Positions 1-9,749 of a stretch of 64,000 bases of DNA are shown piece by piece; position 1 is the stretch's first letter, and the number at the start of each line of letters is the position of its first letter. The stretch is from Enterococcus hirae ATCC 9790. Lineage in GTDB: Bacteria > Bacillota > Bacilli > Lactobacillales > Enterococcaceae. The position numbers and the translations under genes are program-made. The stretch is taken from the NCBI RefSeq assembly GCF_000271405.2, contig NC_018081.1, positions 2,398,911 to 2,462,910 of the forward strand, in the 5' to 3' direction. The notes under the pieces were generated by a model. That model was not told the origin of the DNA, ran no database searches, and saw only the letters and a program-made list of their open reading frames with translations.

Positions 1-187
1 TCAAAAAAATAAAAAACTCTTGATAAAGTTTCCATCTTTAAACAATCTTAATTAATTAAATTATACTTTTAATTTATGGGAAACTCAAATCAATCTTTAC
101 TATTTTTCTTTTTGTAACACGAACGTAATGTTAAAGAAACATTAAGTAATATTAAACACGAATCATTATTCTAATTTTCTACTACAA

Positions 188-230
188 AAAAAGAACATCT
201 GAAAATAGTCTCCTTTTTTCAGATGTTCTT
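188..230 (-). terminator. Intrinsic terminator of tkt
   Basis: An inverted repeat (arms about 191-205 and 214-230, core AGAACATCTGAAAA) lies just past the tkt stop. It is followed by T-rich DNA on the minus strand. Nothing else is recognisable in bases 1-262. Confidence 0.8.
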
Positions 231-262
231 AAACGTTTGTCGTAAAACTTCTTTAACTCATT

Positions 263-2257
263 TTATAATTGGTTGAAAGTTGCTACAACATTTTCCACAG
301 TGAAACCAAATTCTTCAAGAATTTTATTTCCTGGAGCAGAAGCACCAAAATGATCGATCGTGATAGTTGTTCCTTCTGTCCCAACATAGCGTTCCCAACC
401 AAATGAAGCTGCTGCTTCAATAGCTACTCGTTTTGTTACGGCTTTTGGTAAGACGCTTTCTTTGTATTCTGCAGATTGTTTTTCAAATAAATCGAAACTT
501 GGCATTGAAACGACTGAAACATCTTTTCCAGCTGCTGCCAATTCTTTTTGTGCTTTGACTGCTAGATCCACTTCAGAACCAGTCGCGATCAAGATACCTT
601 CTGGTGTTTCTCCTTGAGCTGGTGATAGTACATAAGCTCCTTTTTTCACCATTTCGTCTGCCACTTCTTTCGTTGATGGCAGAACTGGAAGATTTTGACG
701 ACTTAAAACCAAGATCGTTGGTGTATCAGTCGATTCCATTGCTACTTTCCAAGCAGCGCGTGTTTCATTCCCATCGGCTGGACGAATCACGTGAACACCT
801 GGCATACATCTTACAGACGCTAATTGTTCGATTGGCTCATGTGTTGGTCCATCTTCACCAACCGCCACTGAATCATGTGTCAACACGTAGATGACCGGTG
901 TATTTTGAATAGCTGCTAAACGGACTGCTGGACGTAAGTAATCAACGAAAACAAAGAATGTACCGCCATAGATACGAGTTCCGCCATGAAGCTGGATACC
1001 GTTCATCGCAGCTGCCATCGCAAACTCACGAACGCCAAACCAAATATTACGACCTTCATAATGTTCTGGAGTAAAGTCTTTGTCCGCAGTGACCATCGTA
1101 TTATTCGAACCTGATAAGTCCGCTGATCCGCCCCAGAAACTTGGGATTGCTTTTGATAACTCTTGAATCACTTCTTTGCTTGAAACCCGGCTAGCTTGAC
1201 TTTCGCCTACTTCATAAGAAGGTAATTCAGCATCCCAGTCAGCTGGAAGTTTTCCAGCAAACGCATCTTCAAATTGTTGAGCTAATTCTGGATAAGCATG
1301 TTTATAGTTTTCAAACATTTCTTTCCATTCATTTTCAGCTTTTTGCCCTTCTTCAACCATTGTTTGGTGGAATCTTTCAGCTACTTCTTCTGGAACTGTG
1401 AAATCAGGATACTCCCAACCATACACTCCTTTAGCCATTTTAATTCCATCATCGCCAATTGGTGCCCCATGGACAGCAGAAGTTCCTTCTTTAGGAGCTC
1501 CGTAGCCGATCACTGTTTTGACTTCGATCAATGTTGGTTTTTCAGTTTCAGCTTTTGCTTCTTCGATCGCTTGATTGATGGCTTCCAAATCATTCCCATC
1601 TTTAACCAAAATATGTTGCCAGCCATAAGCTTCATAACGAGCTCCTACATTTTCAGTGAAAGCTTTTGAAGTAGGACCATCTAATGAAATATCATTTGAA
1701 TCATACAATACGATCAATTTACCTAATTTCATGTGAGCAGCCATTGAACTTGCTTCTTGCGAAACGCCTTCCATCAAGTCGCCGTCGCCACAAAGAGAAT
1801 AAGTATAGTGATCTACCACTTTGAAGTTTTCTCTGTTATATGTTGCTGCCAAGTGAGCTTCTGCCATTGCCATACCTACAGCCATAGCGATTCCTTGTCC
1901 TAACGGTCCAGTTGTTGCTTCTACTCCGTCAGTATGATTGACCTCTGGATGTCCAGGTGTTTTTGAATCCCATTGACGGAATTGTTTTAAGTCATCGATT
2001 GTGACTTGATAACCTGATAAATGTAGTAAGCTGTATAACATTGCCGAACCATGTCCTGCGGATAAGACAAAACGGTCACGGTCAACCCAATTTTTTGAAG
2101 TCGTTGGGTTCACTTTCAAATGTTTCGTCCAGAGTGCATATGCCATTGGGGCTGCCCCCATTGGTAACCCTGGGTGTCCAGAATTTGCCTTTTGAACTGC
2201 TTCAATACTTAATGTACGGATCGTGTTAACGCCAAGTTGGTCGATTTTGTCGAACAA
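263..2257 (-). CDS. tkt: Transketolase
   Basis: Thiamine-diphosphate-dependent transketolase of the non-oxidative pentose phosphate pathway, moving two-carbon units between sugar phosphates in the cytosol. At 664 aa it has the usual family length. The N-terminal ThDP domain carries [11 protein letters not shown] near residue 27 and the GDGDLMEG diphosphate-binding motif near residue 155. The pyrimidine domain follows with [16 protein letters not shown] near 460, then a C-terminal transketolase domain. The start codon appears to be TTG, five to six bases after AGGAGGGG. In Bacillus and Staphylococcus tkt also lies close to lexA and the ynzC/yneA or sosA genes, so the neighbourhood is conserved. 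It has its own terminator. Confidence 0.97.
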   Translation of the reverse strand: MFDKIDQLGVNTIRTLSIEAVQKANSGHPGLPMGAAPMAYALWTKHLKVNPTTSKNWVDRDRFVLSAGHGSAMLYSLLHLSGYQVTIDDLKQFRQWDSKTPGHPEVNHTDGVEATTGPLGQGIAMAVGMAMAEAHLAATYNRENFKVVDHYTYSLCGDGDLMEGVSQEASSMAAHMKLGKLIVLYDSNDISLDGPTSKAFTENVGARYEAYGWQHILVKDGNDLEAINQAIEEAKAETEKPTLIEVKTVIGYGAPKEGTSAVHGAPIGDDGIKMAKGVYGWEYPDFTVPEEVAERFHQTMVEEGQKAENEWKEMFENYKHAYPELAQQFEDAFAGKLPADWDAELPSYEVGESQASRVSSKEVIQELSKAIPSFWGGSADLSGSNNTMVTADKDFTPEHYEGRNIWFGVREFAMAAAMNGIQLHGGTRIYGGTFFVFVDYLRPAVRLAAIQNTPVIYVLTHDSVAVGEDGPTHEPIEQLASVRCMPGVHVIRPADGNETRAAWKVAMESTDTPTILVLSRQNLPVLPSTKEVADEMVKKGAYVLSPAQGETPEGILIATGSEVDLAVKAQKELAAAGKDVSVVSMPSFDLFEKQSAEYKESVLPKAVTKRVAIEAAASFGWERYVGTEGTTITIDHFGASAPGNKILEEFGFTVENVVATFNQL

Positions 2258-2354
2258 AATAACCCCTCCTATTAATTTAGGTTTTTTTACCTTTATTTCT
2301 TACTTACTAATTTTATTAGATACGTCTAGAAAAAGCAATGTTTTTTAGTAATTA

Positions 2355-2609
2355 TTACTGAAACTTATTTCCTCGACGATGTAAGCCTTTTTCACGTTGG
2401 ATTTCTTTCAATTTTTCTGGAGTGACATCGTTACCTTCTGGATCAACGATTTTCATCCCTTCGATATGGTGTCGCATCCCAGAACGAAAAGCAGACAGAT
2501 ACTCTTCTCTTAACGCCAATTGTTCTTTTTCTTCGTCAGCTGTTAAGCCTTCTGTTTTCTTTTTTTGGGCCAGTTCGTTGATGCGGGTAATTTTTTCCGG
2601 TGATAACAT
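2355..2609 (-). CDS. DUF896 (UPF0291, YnzC-like) protein
   Basis: An 84-aa soluble, highly charged, helical protein of the DUF896/UPF0291 family. The N-terminal helices are typical ([12 protein letters not shown], then [10 protein letters not shown] near residue 21) and the C-terminus is basic (GLHRRGNKF). In B. subtilis the homologue ynzC is in the SOS-induced yneA-yneB-ynzC operon beside lexA. Here it is divergent from lexA across an intergenic region holding a LexA box, so it may share SOS control. Molecular function is unknown. The start has a GGAGG site about seven bases upstream. Confidence 0.9.
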   Translation of the reverse strand: MLSPEKITRINELAQKKKTEGLTADEEKEQLALREEYLSAFRSGMRHHIEGMKIVDPEGNDVTPEKLKEIQREKGLHRRGNKFQ

Positions 2610-2687
2610 AGCAAGTCCTCCTTTTTACTCTACTTCATATTATATAAAAATCACGAAAAAAACAACTAGTATAAAATATTTTAAATA

Positions 2688-2701
2688 CGAACATTTGTTT
2701 G
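2688..2701 (+). promoter_or_regulatory. LexA (SOS) box at lexA
   Basis: CGAACATTTGTTTG matches the Gram-positive LexA consensus CGAACRNRYGTTYG at 13 of 14 positions. It lies about 60 bp before the lexA start and between lexA and the divergent DUF896 gene. This fits autoregulation and possibly control of both genes. Confidence 0.8.
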
Positions 2702-2757
2702 AAAGAAGTAGTTTTATGTGGTACTATTTAATTATTAATTGAAAGAAGGTGTACTCT

Positions 2758-3381
2758 GTGGCCCGACAAACCGAAACCAGACAAATCGAAGTCTTACGAT
2801 ATATCCACGAGCAAGTTTCCCAAAAAGGCTACCCACCAACTGTTCGGGAGATCGGAGAAGCGGTTCAGCTTTCTTCTACCTCCACAGTTCACGGTCATCT
2901 TGCACGATTGGAAAAAAAAGGATTTATTCAACGTGACCCTACGAAACCACGTGCAATCGAATTAACAAAACAAGGATTAGCCAAAATAGGGGTAAAACCT
3001 TCCACGATTCCAGTGCTTGGTGTGGTCACTGCAGGTGAACCGATTTTAGCAGTTGAAGATGCGTCCGATTTCTTTCCGATCCCTCCTAACCTTTCTTCTG
3101 AAGATGGAAGCTTGTTCATGTTGACGATCCGCGGAGAAAGTATGATCAATGCAGGAATTTTAGACGGAGATAATGTAATTGTCCGTAAACAAGAAACTGC
3201 CCAAAACGGGGATATCGTGATTGCAATGACCGCCGAAGATGAAGCGACTTGTAAACGATTCTATAAAGAAAAAAATCATTTTCGTTTACAACCGGAAAAC
3301 GATCTTCTTGAACCGATCATTTTAGATCAAGTCTCTATTTTAGGTCGAGTCGTTGGGCTCTACCGCAGTCATATCTATTAA
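2758..3381 (+). CDS. lexA: SOS repressor LexA
   Basis: Transcriptional repressor of the SOS regulon that self-cleaves when RecA is activated. The 207-aa protein has the N-terminal winged helix (about residues 1-65, with a [17 protein letters not shown] recognition region). It has the Ala-Gly cleavage bond in VVTAGEP near residue 85, the nucleophilic serine in RGESMINAG near 124, and the general-base lysine in TCKRFYKE near 161. A GTG nine bases further upstream (2749) overlaps the GAAGG site itself. The GTG at 2758 sits eight bases after AGAAGG and is the better start. A LexA box precedes the gene. Confidence 0.96.
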   Translation: MARQTETRQIEVLRYIHEQVSQKGYPPTVREIGEAVQLSSTSTVHGHLARLEKKGFIQRDPTKPRAIELTKQGLAKIGVKPSTIPVLGVVTAGEPILAVEDASDFFPIPPNLSSEDGSLFMLTIRGESMINAGILDGDNVIVRKQETAQNGDIVIAMTAEDEATCKRFYKEKNHFRLQPENDLLEPIILDQVSILGRVVGLYRSHIY

Positions 3382-3814
3382 AGACGATTTTTTTGACTAG
3401 ACTTAAGTGAAGGTCTTACTCGCATACTCATTTATTTGCAGTAACTGCTATATCTATCAATAAAGACTGAAAAACCCGGGGCAAAGTGTCTCGGGTTCTT
3501 TAATGGGCATTAAGATGGATAAACGATGATTAAGTGTCCATAAACGGCCTGAGTTTTTTCTCTTGTGCTTTCCTCACTCCTTAAATAAAATGCACCGATC
3601 TCCTACTTTTTTGTCGATCTTTGTCGTATTTCCATTTCGATTTTTTTCATTTGGTACCACTACAATCGTCATTTACCTACCATGATCTGCGGCATGATTT
3701 AGATCAAATACAGCTAACTGCTTTGAATACGGTAAATAAGCAAATGACCTGTGCTGGTTTAAAAAAATTCTGAGTATTACACACATAGATTTCGATCTTT
3801 TTTGTTCTTCCCTC
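3382..3814. other. Intergenic region after lexA
   Basis: About 430 bases without a convincing gene. A weak hairpin with arms AACCCG and CGGGTT (about 3472-3497), followed by a short T-rich stretch, may end lexA transcription. No promoter or ORF with a credible ribosome site was seen until the SOS promoter at 3815. Confidence 0.5.
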
Positions 3815-3864
3815 TTTACAAAACGAACAAAAGTTCGTATACTAATTATACGAACTTTTGTTCG
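3815..3864 (+). promoter_or_regulatory. LexA-controlled promoter with two LexA boxes
   Basis: A vegetative promoter reads TTTACA (3815-3820), a 17-bp spacer, then TATACT (3838-3843). The first box, CGAACAAAAGTTCG (3824-3837), fills most of the spacer. The second, CGAACTTTTGTTCG (3851-3864), covers the expected transcription start. Both are perfect palindromes. LexA binding here would shut the promoter very tightly. Confidence 0.88.
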
Positions 3865-3888
3865 CATAAAATAATGAGGTGAGAAATC

Positions 3889-4107
3889 ATGAAATCAATG
3901 AGACGTCTTGGCTTAGTATTAATGGTATTATTTTTAGGCATTATTATTGGTAATTTTGGTATGCGTACAGCATTGTTGATCTTTGTTCCGTTGTTTTCTT
4001 TATGGTTTATGTTGTGGGATGAAAAGAAATACCGTCAGTCTGAACGGCGTCGGATTCATGATGACACTTTTTATCCAGACTCCTATTATCGATCGAGACA
4101 CTCTTGA
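3889..4107 (+). CDS. SOS-regulated small membrane protein of unknown function
   Basis: I do not recognise a family for this 72-aa protein. Two hydrophobic segments (about residues 7-22 and 27-43) are separated by a short polar turn. A charged tail rich in Lys/Arg/Tyr (about 45-72) follows and is predicted cytoplasmic, giving a hairpin topology. There is no signal peptidase or LysM signature. A strong site (GAGGTGAG) lies before the ATG. The gene follows a promoter with two perfect LexA boxes and lies just downstream of lexA. That is where Bacillus has yneA and Staphylococcus has sosA, both SOS cell-division inhibitors. Similarity of position suggests a related role, but there is no visible sequence similarity. 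Confidence 0.8.
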   Translation: MKSMRRLGLVLMVLFLGIIIGNFGMRTALLIFVPLFSLWFMLWDEKKYRQSERRRIHDDTFYPDSYYRSRHS

Positions 4108-4183
4108 TCTTGACCCATAAAGAATCCTGAATAACGAAATAAAAAAACACATATGTAAGAGTCAGAAAACGGCTCATGCACAA

Positions 4184-4231
4184 AAAAGTAGTCGATTGTT
4201 CCCCCCCATCAAAAAACAATTGACTACTTTT
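4184..4231 (+). terminator. Intrinsic terminator after the SOS small gene
   Basis: Near-perfect 17-bp arms (4184-4200 and 4215-4231) enclose a loop containing a run of seven C. The arms end in A and T runs, so the structure could work on both strands. Confidence 0.7.
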
Positions 4232-4298
4232 ACAAATACACCTGCACAAACTAAAAATAGTGAGCAAGCGTACTTGGGATTGCTTGACAAAAAAGAGA

Positions 4299-4338
4299 GT
4301 GGGACAATTAGTCAGAAAAAATCTGATTAACGTCCCAC
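4299..4338 (-). terminator. Terminator of apt (GTGGGAC-type hairpin)
   Basis: GTGGGAC...GTCCCAC outer arms with an inner TCAGA/TCTGA stem. This is one of several related hairpins in the window (33.0 and 34.1 kb carry GTGGGAT versions). It lies 45 bases after the apt stop. Confidence 0.75.
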
Positions 4339-4382
4339 TTCTTTTTACATTTATTTTTAATGTTTATTAAGCAAAAAATCGT

Positions 4383-4894
4383 TTAATATTCCATCAAGGT
4401 GATCATATCATATCCTTCGATTTTTTCACGACCATCTAAGTCCATTAGTTCGATCAAGAAAGCACAGCCAACAACGACACCGCCCAATTTTTCTACTAAT
4501 TCGATCGTTGCTTTGATCGTTCCCCCTGTAGCCAATAAGTCATCACAAATCAAGACTCTTTGTCCAGGTTGGATCGCGTCTTTATGGAGTGTCAATGTAT
4601 CTGTACCGTATTCCAGTCCGTAAGTTACTTCGATCGTTTCACGAGGCAACTTCCCTTTTTTACGTACAGGTGCAAATCCAACTCCTAATTCGTAAGCTAC
4701 AGGACAGCCAACGATGAATCCTCGCGCTTCTGGTCCTACAACCATATCGATTCTTTTTTCTTTCGCATAATCTACGATCTGTTTCGTTGCTTCTCTGTAG
4801 GCATCTCCATCAGCCATAAGGGGCGAGATGTCACGAAAAATAATTCCTTTTGCTGGATAATCAGGAATACTTGCAATATATTTTTTAAATCCAC
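4383..4894 (-). CDS. apt: Adenine phosphoribosyltransferase, frameshifted near the start as sequenced
   Basis: Purine salvage enzyme converting adenine and PRPP to AMP. The intact part carries [10 protein letters not shown] and the PRPP-binding loop [12 protein letters not shown]. The open frame from the internal ATG at 4817 gives only 144 aa and lacks the conserved N-terminus. Upstream, a GTG at 4894 follows AGGAGG by nine bases. Adding one base in the A-run complementary to 4881-4886 would yield a 170-aa protein beginning with a typical [13 protein letters not shown]. The same run contains a possible -1 slippery heptamer (A AAA AAT). It lies directly after recJ, whose stop codon overlaps the apt ribosome site, a common recJ-apt arrangement. 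Confidence 0.9.
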
Positions 4895-4907
4895 TATTTG
4901 TCTCCTC

Positions 4908-7205
4908 CTAGGTTGTTAACCTTTTTTTAATAGAGGGAATATCACTTAACAATAAGAATTCCTCTACTTTGATTTTTTTTATTCGTTGCTGATAACGCAC
5001 GCTATCAGTCAACGGATGACTTTTGGGATTAGCGATCTTTTGCAAAACGCCATCTTCTATTGTAACAAATTTCAATTCAAAAAACACCTGAATCATAAAA
5101 ATTAATAATTTTTGTGGTATTTTTAGATATTGAGCAATTGAGCCTAATTTATAGCGAATATCTATTTTTTCTTGTGTATGGATCAGTTTGAACAATTTGG
5201 CATATTGTTCTCTTGAACCAACTCCATTCAAATAAGCTTCTTCATAAGAAATCCCTAATAAGTACATTCGATCGAAAGAACCAAAGGCAAGGATTTCTTT
5301 TAATATTTCTAAATCATTTGGACAATCAACTACCAGCAAGGAATGATATGAATTATCGTGGATCAACTGCTTGATATGTTCCCCACTTTCGAACACGTGG
5401 ACATTGTCTGTAGCCAGTCCAGAGATTTCTTTTAAAGAAGAGCGATCAAACGCAAGATACAATGTTTGTGGATCAACTTTCGTTAACTGACGGTATCTCT
5501 TTGAACGCCAATCAAAAATTTGAAATCCATCAACAACAAAGTCTGATACCAGCAATTGCGGTTTTTTCCGACCGTTCCATTCATTGATAGCTAATTTCCC
5601 AACGATATCCACTGGATTATTTAACAGCTCAGCTTCTTGGTCGCCAAAACCAAATGCTACCGCATCTAACGGACTAGCTTCTTCCATCAATGTTAACTTC
5701 AAATGTTGCTGACTCGTACCAATTCTTTTCACATTTTCAGCCAAGATTTGGCGAAACAGAAAGTGAGGTACCGCATTGTCTGTACCATATGGTGCAAGTA
5801 ACTTTAATTCATTAAGCAATTCAATGGTTACATCTTTGGGTGTAAGGACTTCGTCGATCGGTAAAGCTGCGCCTTTTGTCAAATCAATTTTTTGTTCGGA
5901 AACATACTGATTCATTCGTTTTTGTAATTCTTGAAGATTATCACTAGGCATCGTTAACCCTACAGCAGCATGGTGTCCTCCAAAGAAAGTAAATAAGTCA
6001 CGCATCGCATCTAACATTTCATATAGATTCAGGGCTTCGACACTTCGGCCAGATCCTTTCGCTGTACCATCTTCTTTGATCGTTAAGACGATCGTCGGTT
6101 TACCAGTGGCATTCATCAGCTTACCAGCTACGATCCCCAACACTCCCTCATGCCACCCAGGATGGGCAAGAAGGTGGATCTGATTCGTTTCATCAATCAT
6201 TTCCAATGCTTCTTGGGTAATTTTTTCAACGACTGCTTTTCTTTCTTCATTGATCGTGTTGAGTTTTTTGGCATACGTGAGTGCCGCTTCCTCATCAAAG
6301 GTAGCTAGCATCTCGACAGCTGGATTAGGATCACCCATTCGGCCAATCGCGTTGAGCCGAGGGGCAATTGAAAAGCCGATGGTCGTTTCATCTGCTTCTT
6401 TCATAGAGACGCCACTTTCATTAAATAAAGCTTGTAAACCGATCCGTTCGGTTTCTTTGATCGTATCTAACCCTAAAGCAACAAGTGTGCGATTTTCGCC
6501 TGTCATTGATACCAAGTCTGCAATCGTTCCAATCGCCACTAAATCTAAAAATTCAGCAGGAGGTTCTTCTAATAATGCTGTTGCCACTTTAAAAGCTACT
6601 CCGACACCTGCTAGATCAGGAAACGGATAATTCCCTTGTGGATGTCGTGGATGCACGATAGCGTAGGCTTCAGGTAATTCACTGGGCATTTCATGGTGAT
6701 CTGTGATGATTACATCAACACCTGCTTGTTGCGCATAAGCTACGGCATCGTGACCAGCCACACCATTGTCCACTGTAATGATCAATTGCGCACCTGCATC
6801 AATTTTTTCTTGATAAACGGCTTTGTTTGGTCCATAGCCATGGATAAAACGATTGGGTAAAAATGTTTCGACATTGGCGCCGAGTAGCTCCAATGTTTCT
6901 TTCATCACTGTCGTACTTGTAATCCCATCTGCATCGTAGTCACCATAAACGACTATTTTTTCACCATTGATCACCGCTTCTTGGATTCGACTGATGGCTT
7001 TATCCATGTCATGCATTAAGTAAGGATCATGCAATTCTTGATGTTTGGGATTCAAAAATTCTTTTACTTTCTCTACATCACGATAGCCTCGTTGCCAAAG
7101 TAATTTGCCAATAAAAGGCGATAGATTCTCTTGCTTTATACTTTGAAGAAACATTTCAGTCGGTTCTGATTCACTTAATTGCCAATCATAAATTGCTTGT
7201 CTCAC
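4908..7205 (-). CDS. recJ: Single-stranded-DNA-specific exonuclease RecJ
   Basis: A 5'-3' exonuclease acting on single-stranded DNA in recombination and repair. The 765-aa protein has the DHH phosphoesterase core, with metal-binding motifs VYGDYDADGITS near residue 85 and ITDHHEMP near 160. A DHHA1 domain follows (GGHHAAVGL near 415), and then the OB-fold and C-terminal extension found in Firmicute RecJ proteins. The stop overlaps the apt ribosome-binding site, so the two genes are probably co-transcribed. No LexA box was seen before it. Confidence 0.96.
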   Translation of the reverse strand: MRQAIYDWQLSESEPTEMFLQSIKQENLSPFIGKLLWQRGYRDVEKVKEFLNPKHQELHDPYLMHDMDKAISRIQEAVINGEKIVVYGDYDADGITSTTVMKETLELLGANVETFLPNRFIHGYGPNKAVYQEKIDAGAQLIITVDNGVAGHDAVAYAQQAGVDVIITDHHEMPSELPEAYAIVHPRHPQGNYPFPDLAGVGVAFKVATALLEEPPAEFLDLVAIGTIADLVSMTGENRTLVALGLDTIKETERIGLQALFNESGVSMKEADETTIGFSIAPRLNAIGRMGDPNPAVEMLATFDEEAALTYAKKLNTINEERKAVVEKITQEALEMIDETNQIHLLAHPGWHEGVLGIVAGKLMNATGKPTIVLTIKEDGTAKGSGRSVEALNLYEMLDAMRDLFTFFGGHHAAVGLTMPSDNLQELQKRMNQYVSEQKIDLTKGAALPIDEVLTPKDVTIELLNELKLLAPYGTDNAVPHFLFRQILAENVKRIGTSQQHLKLTLMEEASPLDAVAFGFGDQEAELLNNPVDIVGKLAINEWNGRKKPQLLVSDFVVDGFQIFDWRSKRYRQLTKVDPQTLYLAFDRSSLKEISGLATDNVHVFESGEHIKQLIHDNSYHSLLVVDCPNDLEILKEILAFGSFDRMYLLGISYEEAYLNGVGSREQYAKLFKLIHTQEKIDIRYKLGSIAQYLKIPQKLLIFMIQVFFELKFVTIEDGVLQKIANPKSHPLTDSVRYQQRIKKIKVEEFLLLSDIPSIKKRLTT

Positions 7206-7278
7206 TTGCTCACCCCTAACCTAGTTATTATAGCAAACGAAAAGTTTAAAAAAAGAAGAAAGATAGCCACAAACACAT

Positions 7279-7324
7279 TAAAATGGTCTTCAAAAAGTCG
7301 TTACTCACTTTTTGAAGACCATTT
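7279..7324 (-). terminator. Terminator between the LapA-domain gene and recJ
   Basis: Perfect 18-bp arms (AATGGTCTTCAAAAAGT and its complement) around a short loop, about 90 bases past the LapA-domain stop. It may limit read-through into recJ. Confidence 0.75.
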
Positions 7325-7411
7325 GACAAACCCGAAACTCAGCCTTTAACTTCTCAGCCAAATATGACAATGGTTCCTGCCATCTTTTATTTTGGTCTCG
7401 TTCATGAAACT

Positions 7412-7849
7412 TTAGTCAAAATAATTATAGCTTTGCTTTGCTGAAATTTTCTGCGTATCAGATGTTGACGACTGTGCTTGTTGTAGTTGTTTTTTCGTTG
7501 CTTGTAATTCTGCCTGATAAGCAGCTTCTAATTCTGCTCGTTCATTTCGGAATGTTCGTTGTTGTTCTTCCTTTGCTTCAGCAATTTTCTTATCAAGATT
7601 CTCTTGATAATCTGATAGTTCCTGCTTTAATTGTTTGATTTGTTTTTTCTGTTGCCATAAAGTGGTTGATGCAGTAACAAAAACAATCAATGCACCAATA
7701 ATCGCCGAACCAATGATAACTAAAATCAATGGTGCAGAAAATGAAGCAATCCCAAAGTTAACAGGAACATTTCTGTTGTTTAATACAGCAAATACGACAA
7801 TAATCAAGACAAGCAAAAATCCAATAATCACACTACTTTGTTTTTTCAT
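7412..7849 (-). CDS. LapA-domain (DUF1049) membrane protein
   Basis: A 145-aa protein with two membrane segments (about residues 7-25 and 38-62) separated by NNRNVPVNFG, the hallmark of the LapA/DUF1049 domain. A long charged helix rich in Gln, Glu and Lys follows (about 65-130) and is likely a cytoplasmic coiled coil. The family was named after LPS-assembly protein A, but in Gram-positive bacteria its function is not established. It starts 10 bases after the SDR stop, so it is in the rnz-SDR operon. Confidence 0.85.
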   Translation of the reverse strand: MKKQSSVIIGFLLVLIIVVFAVLNNRNVPVNFGIASFSAPLILVIIGSAIIGALIVFVTASTTLWQQKKQIKQLKQELSDYQENLDKKIAEAKEEQQRTFRNERAELEAAYQAELQATKKQLQQAQSSTSDTQKISAKQSYNYFD

Positions 7850-7859
7850 ACTCTTTCAC

Positions 7860-8648
7860 CTACTTTTTATTAAAAATCCCACTTGCGAGGTAGTCGCCAA
7901 TAGTCGGAAAGAGAGTGTAAAATTTAGCCGCTATTTCAAGAAGGACAGGACGATTCACTTCACGCTTTGGATGTTCCATTGTTCGTACAATTGTTTTTGC
8001 TAGTTTCTCCGGTTCTAAAACAAGTTGACTAACTTTTTCTAAATAACTGCCGGTAGGATCAGCTTTATCAAAAAATTCAGTAGCAACCGGTCCTGGATTC
8101 ACCGTAGTGACTGCCACTCCAAGTGGTCTTAATTCTAATCGTAAGGCATTAGAAAAGCCTAAGACAGCAAATTTTGTTGCTGAATAGATCGTTGATTTCG
8201 CCGTCGCCATTTTCCCAGCCATTGAAGCGATATTGATGATATGTCCTTGCCTTCTTTCAGCCATATCAATCGCAAATTTTTGGGTTAAGACCATCATACC
8301 TAGTACATTTACTTCAAACATATCGTAAGCTTTTCCTAAATCGAAAGTTAAAAAATCTTCAAAAATGCCAAAGCCGGCATTATTGACTAACACATCTACA
8401 CGTCCGACTGTTTGCATCACTTGTTCATAGAGCCGATCGACGCTGTCAGGATCACTCACATCTACTGGAAAAGCATAGGCTTCCTTTCCGCTTAATCTCT
8501 GACATTCTGCTTTAACCTCATCAATCAATTGGCTGCGTCGAGCACAAGCAATGACGATAGCACCTTTTTTTGCAGCTTCATAACAGATTTGAGCGCCCAA
8601 TCCACCAGAACTACCGGTAACTAAGACAACTTTATTTTCTAAATTCAT
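7860..8648 (-). CDS. Short-chain dehydrogenase/reductase
   Basis: NAD(P)-dependent SDR oxidoreductase of 262 aa. The cofactor motif TGSSGGLG is near residue 11. NNAGFG is near 90, the catalytic Ser is in NIASMAG near 140, and YSATK near 155 carries the Tyr-Lys pair. The PGPVATEF loop is typical of YqjQ/DltE-like members. Substrate is unknown. The ATG at 8648 follows GAGGAAAAG and overlaps the end of rnz by 17 bases. The longer frame to 8687 would overlap further without a better site. Confidence 0.9.
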   Translation of the reverse strand: MNLENKVVLVTGSSGGLGAQICYEAAKKGAIVIACARRSQLIDEVKAECQRLSGKEAYAFPVDVSDPDSVDRLYEQVMQTVGRVDVLVNNAGFGIFEDFLTFDLGKAYDMFEVNVLGMMVLTQKFAIDMAERRQGHIINIASMAGKMATAKSTIYSATKFAVLGFSNALRLELRPLGVAVTTVNPGPVATEFFDKADPTGSYLEKVSQLVLEPEKLAKTIVRTMEHPKREVNRPVLLEIAAKFYTLFPTIGDYLASGIFNKK

Positions 8649-9585
8649 TCTTTTCCTCCTCACGAAATGGAATATCGACAGTATCAAAATCTTTCATGAT
8701 CCTTGTATTTGCAAAGACCTCACGTGCCTCTTCTTCTAGCTCTTGCGCAGCTTTTCCTAAATAGCGCGCACTGATATGGGTTAATAACAAACTTTTCGCT
8801 GCTGCTTCTTTAGCTACTTCAGCCGCTTGATAAGTCGTCGAATGGAAGTAGTTCTTTGCCAGCTTGGCTTCATTTTTGTTAAACGTACTTTCATGAACCA
8901 AAACATCACAGTCTTGGGCCAACACGACTGAATTTGCTGTCTTCCTCGTATCACCTAAAATCGTAACGATCCGCCCTTTTTTGTCTGGTCCCACAAACTG
9001 CTTCCCATCCACAACCCTTCCATCAGGTAATTGAACAGATTCTCCTTTTTTCAACTTTCCATATATTGGTCCAGCCGGAATATTCAGTTCTTGTAATTTT
9101 TCAACTTGAAGCTCTCCTTTATGGTCATGTTCCACAACCCGAAAGCCATAGCTGGCAATTCCATGATCTAATTTTTTAGTATAGACAGAAAAATGCTGAT
9201 CTTGAAAAATCGGCTGATCTTCAACTAACTCGATGAATTTCAACGGATAGCCTAAACGTGTTTGCGAAACAGCTAACGAAGTTTTGACAAATGTTTCGAT
9301 TCCTTTTGGTCCGTAGATTTCCAGGGGCGTATCTCCCCCTTGGAATGAACGACTGCTTAACAAGCCTGGCAACCCAAAGATATGGTCACCATGTAAGTGA
9401 GTAATAAATATCTTTTCAATCTTTCTTGGACGAATGTTGGTACGTAAGATTTGCATTTGCGTTCCTTCACCACAGTCAAATAACCAGACTTCATTTCTTT
9501 CATCCAAAAGTTTTAATGCAATACTGGTAACGTTTCGATGTTTGGCAGGTACCCCTGCACCAGTTCCTAAAAATTGTAATTCCAT
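8632..9585 (-). CDS. rnz: Ribonuclease Z
   Basis: tRNA 3'-end endonuclease that trims precursors lacking an encoded CCA. The 317-aa metallo-beta-lactamase-fold protein has [13 protein letters not shown] near residue 62 (zinc ligands). Further metal ligands lie in ILGDTRKT near 210 and LTHISARY near 268. The N-terminus [15 protein letters not shown] is typical. It begins an operon with the SDR and LapA-domain genes. Its product is relevant to the CCA-less tRNA-Gln in this window. Confidence 0.96.
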   Translation of the reverse strand: MELQFLGTGAGVPAKHRNVTSIALKLLDERNEVWLFDCGEGTQMQILRTNIRPRKIEKIFITHLHGDHIFGLPGLLSSRSFQGGDTPLEIYGPKGIETFVKTSLAVSQTRLGYPLKFIELVEDQPIFQDQHFSVYTKKLDHGIASYGFRVVEHDHKGELQVEKLQELNIPAGPIYGKLKKGESVQLPDGRVVDGKQFVGPDKKGRIVTILGDTRKTANSVVLAQDCDVLVHESTFNKNEAKLAKNYFHSTTYQAAEVAKEAAAKSLLLTHISARYLGKAAQELEEEAREVFANTRIMKDFDTVDIPFREEEKNEFRK

Positions 9586-9697
9586 AATCTACCTGACTTT
9601 CTTTAAACTCACTATTAATTTTATGGGAAATGTGTCGGATAATCAACCGAAAGTCCGTATTGCTTACTAAATAATTGCATTTTTATTGGTACTAAAA

Positions 9698-9730
9698 AAA
9701 GAAAAACGCCTTTTTCACGCGTTTCTCTTT
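9698..9730 (-). terminator. Terminator after the DUF1269 gene
   Basis: Imperfect hairpin with arms AAAGAAAAACGC and GCGTTTCTCTTT, about 20 bases past the stop of the DUF1269 gene. Confidence 0.6.
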
Positions 9731-9749
9731 CTTTATTCTGTTCGTTTCT

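Noticed and set aside
604..2229. Plus-strand open frames inside tkt
   Set aside because: They lie wholly within a complete transketolase gene on the other strand, lack ribosome sites and have no protein-like composition.
3673..3867. 64-codon minus-strand frame upstream of the SOS small gene
   Set aside because: It crosses the LexA boxes and promoter, has no ribosome site and unusual composition.
4007..4267. 86-codon minus-strand frame
   Set aside because: It overlaps the 72-aa gene and the terminator, with no ribosome site. It is a shadow.
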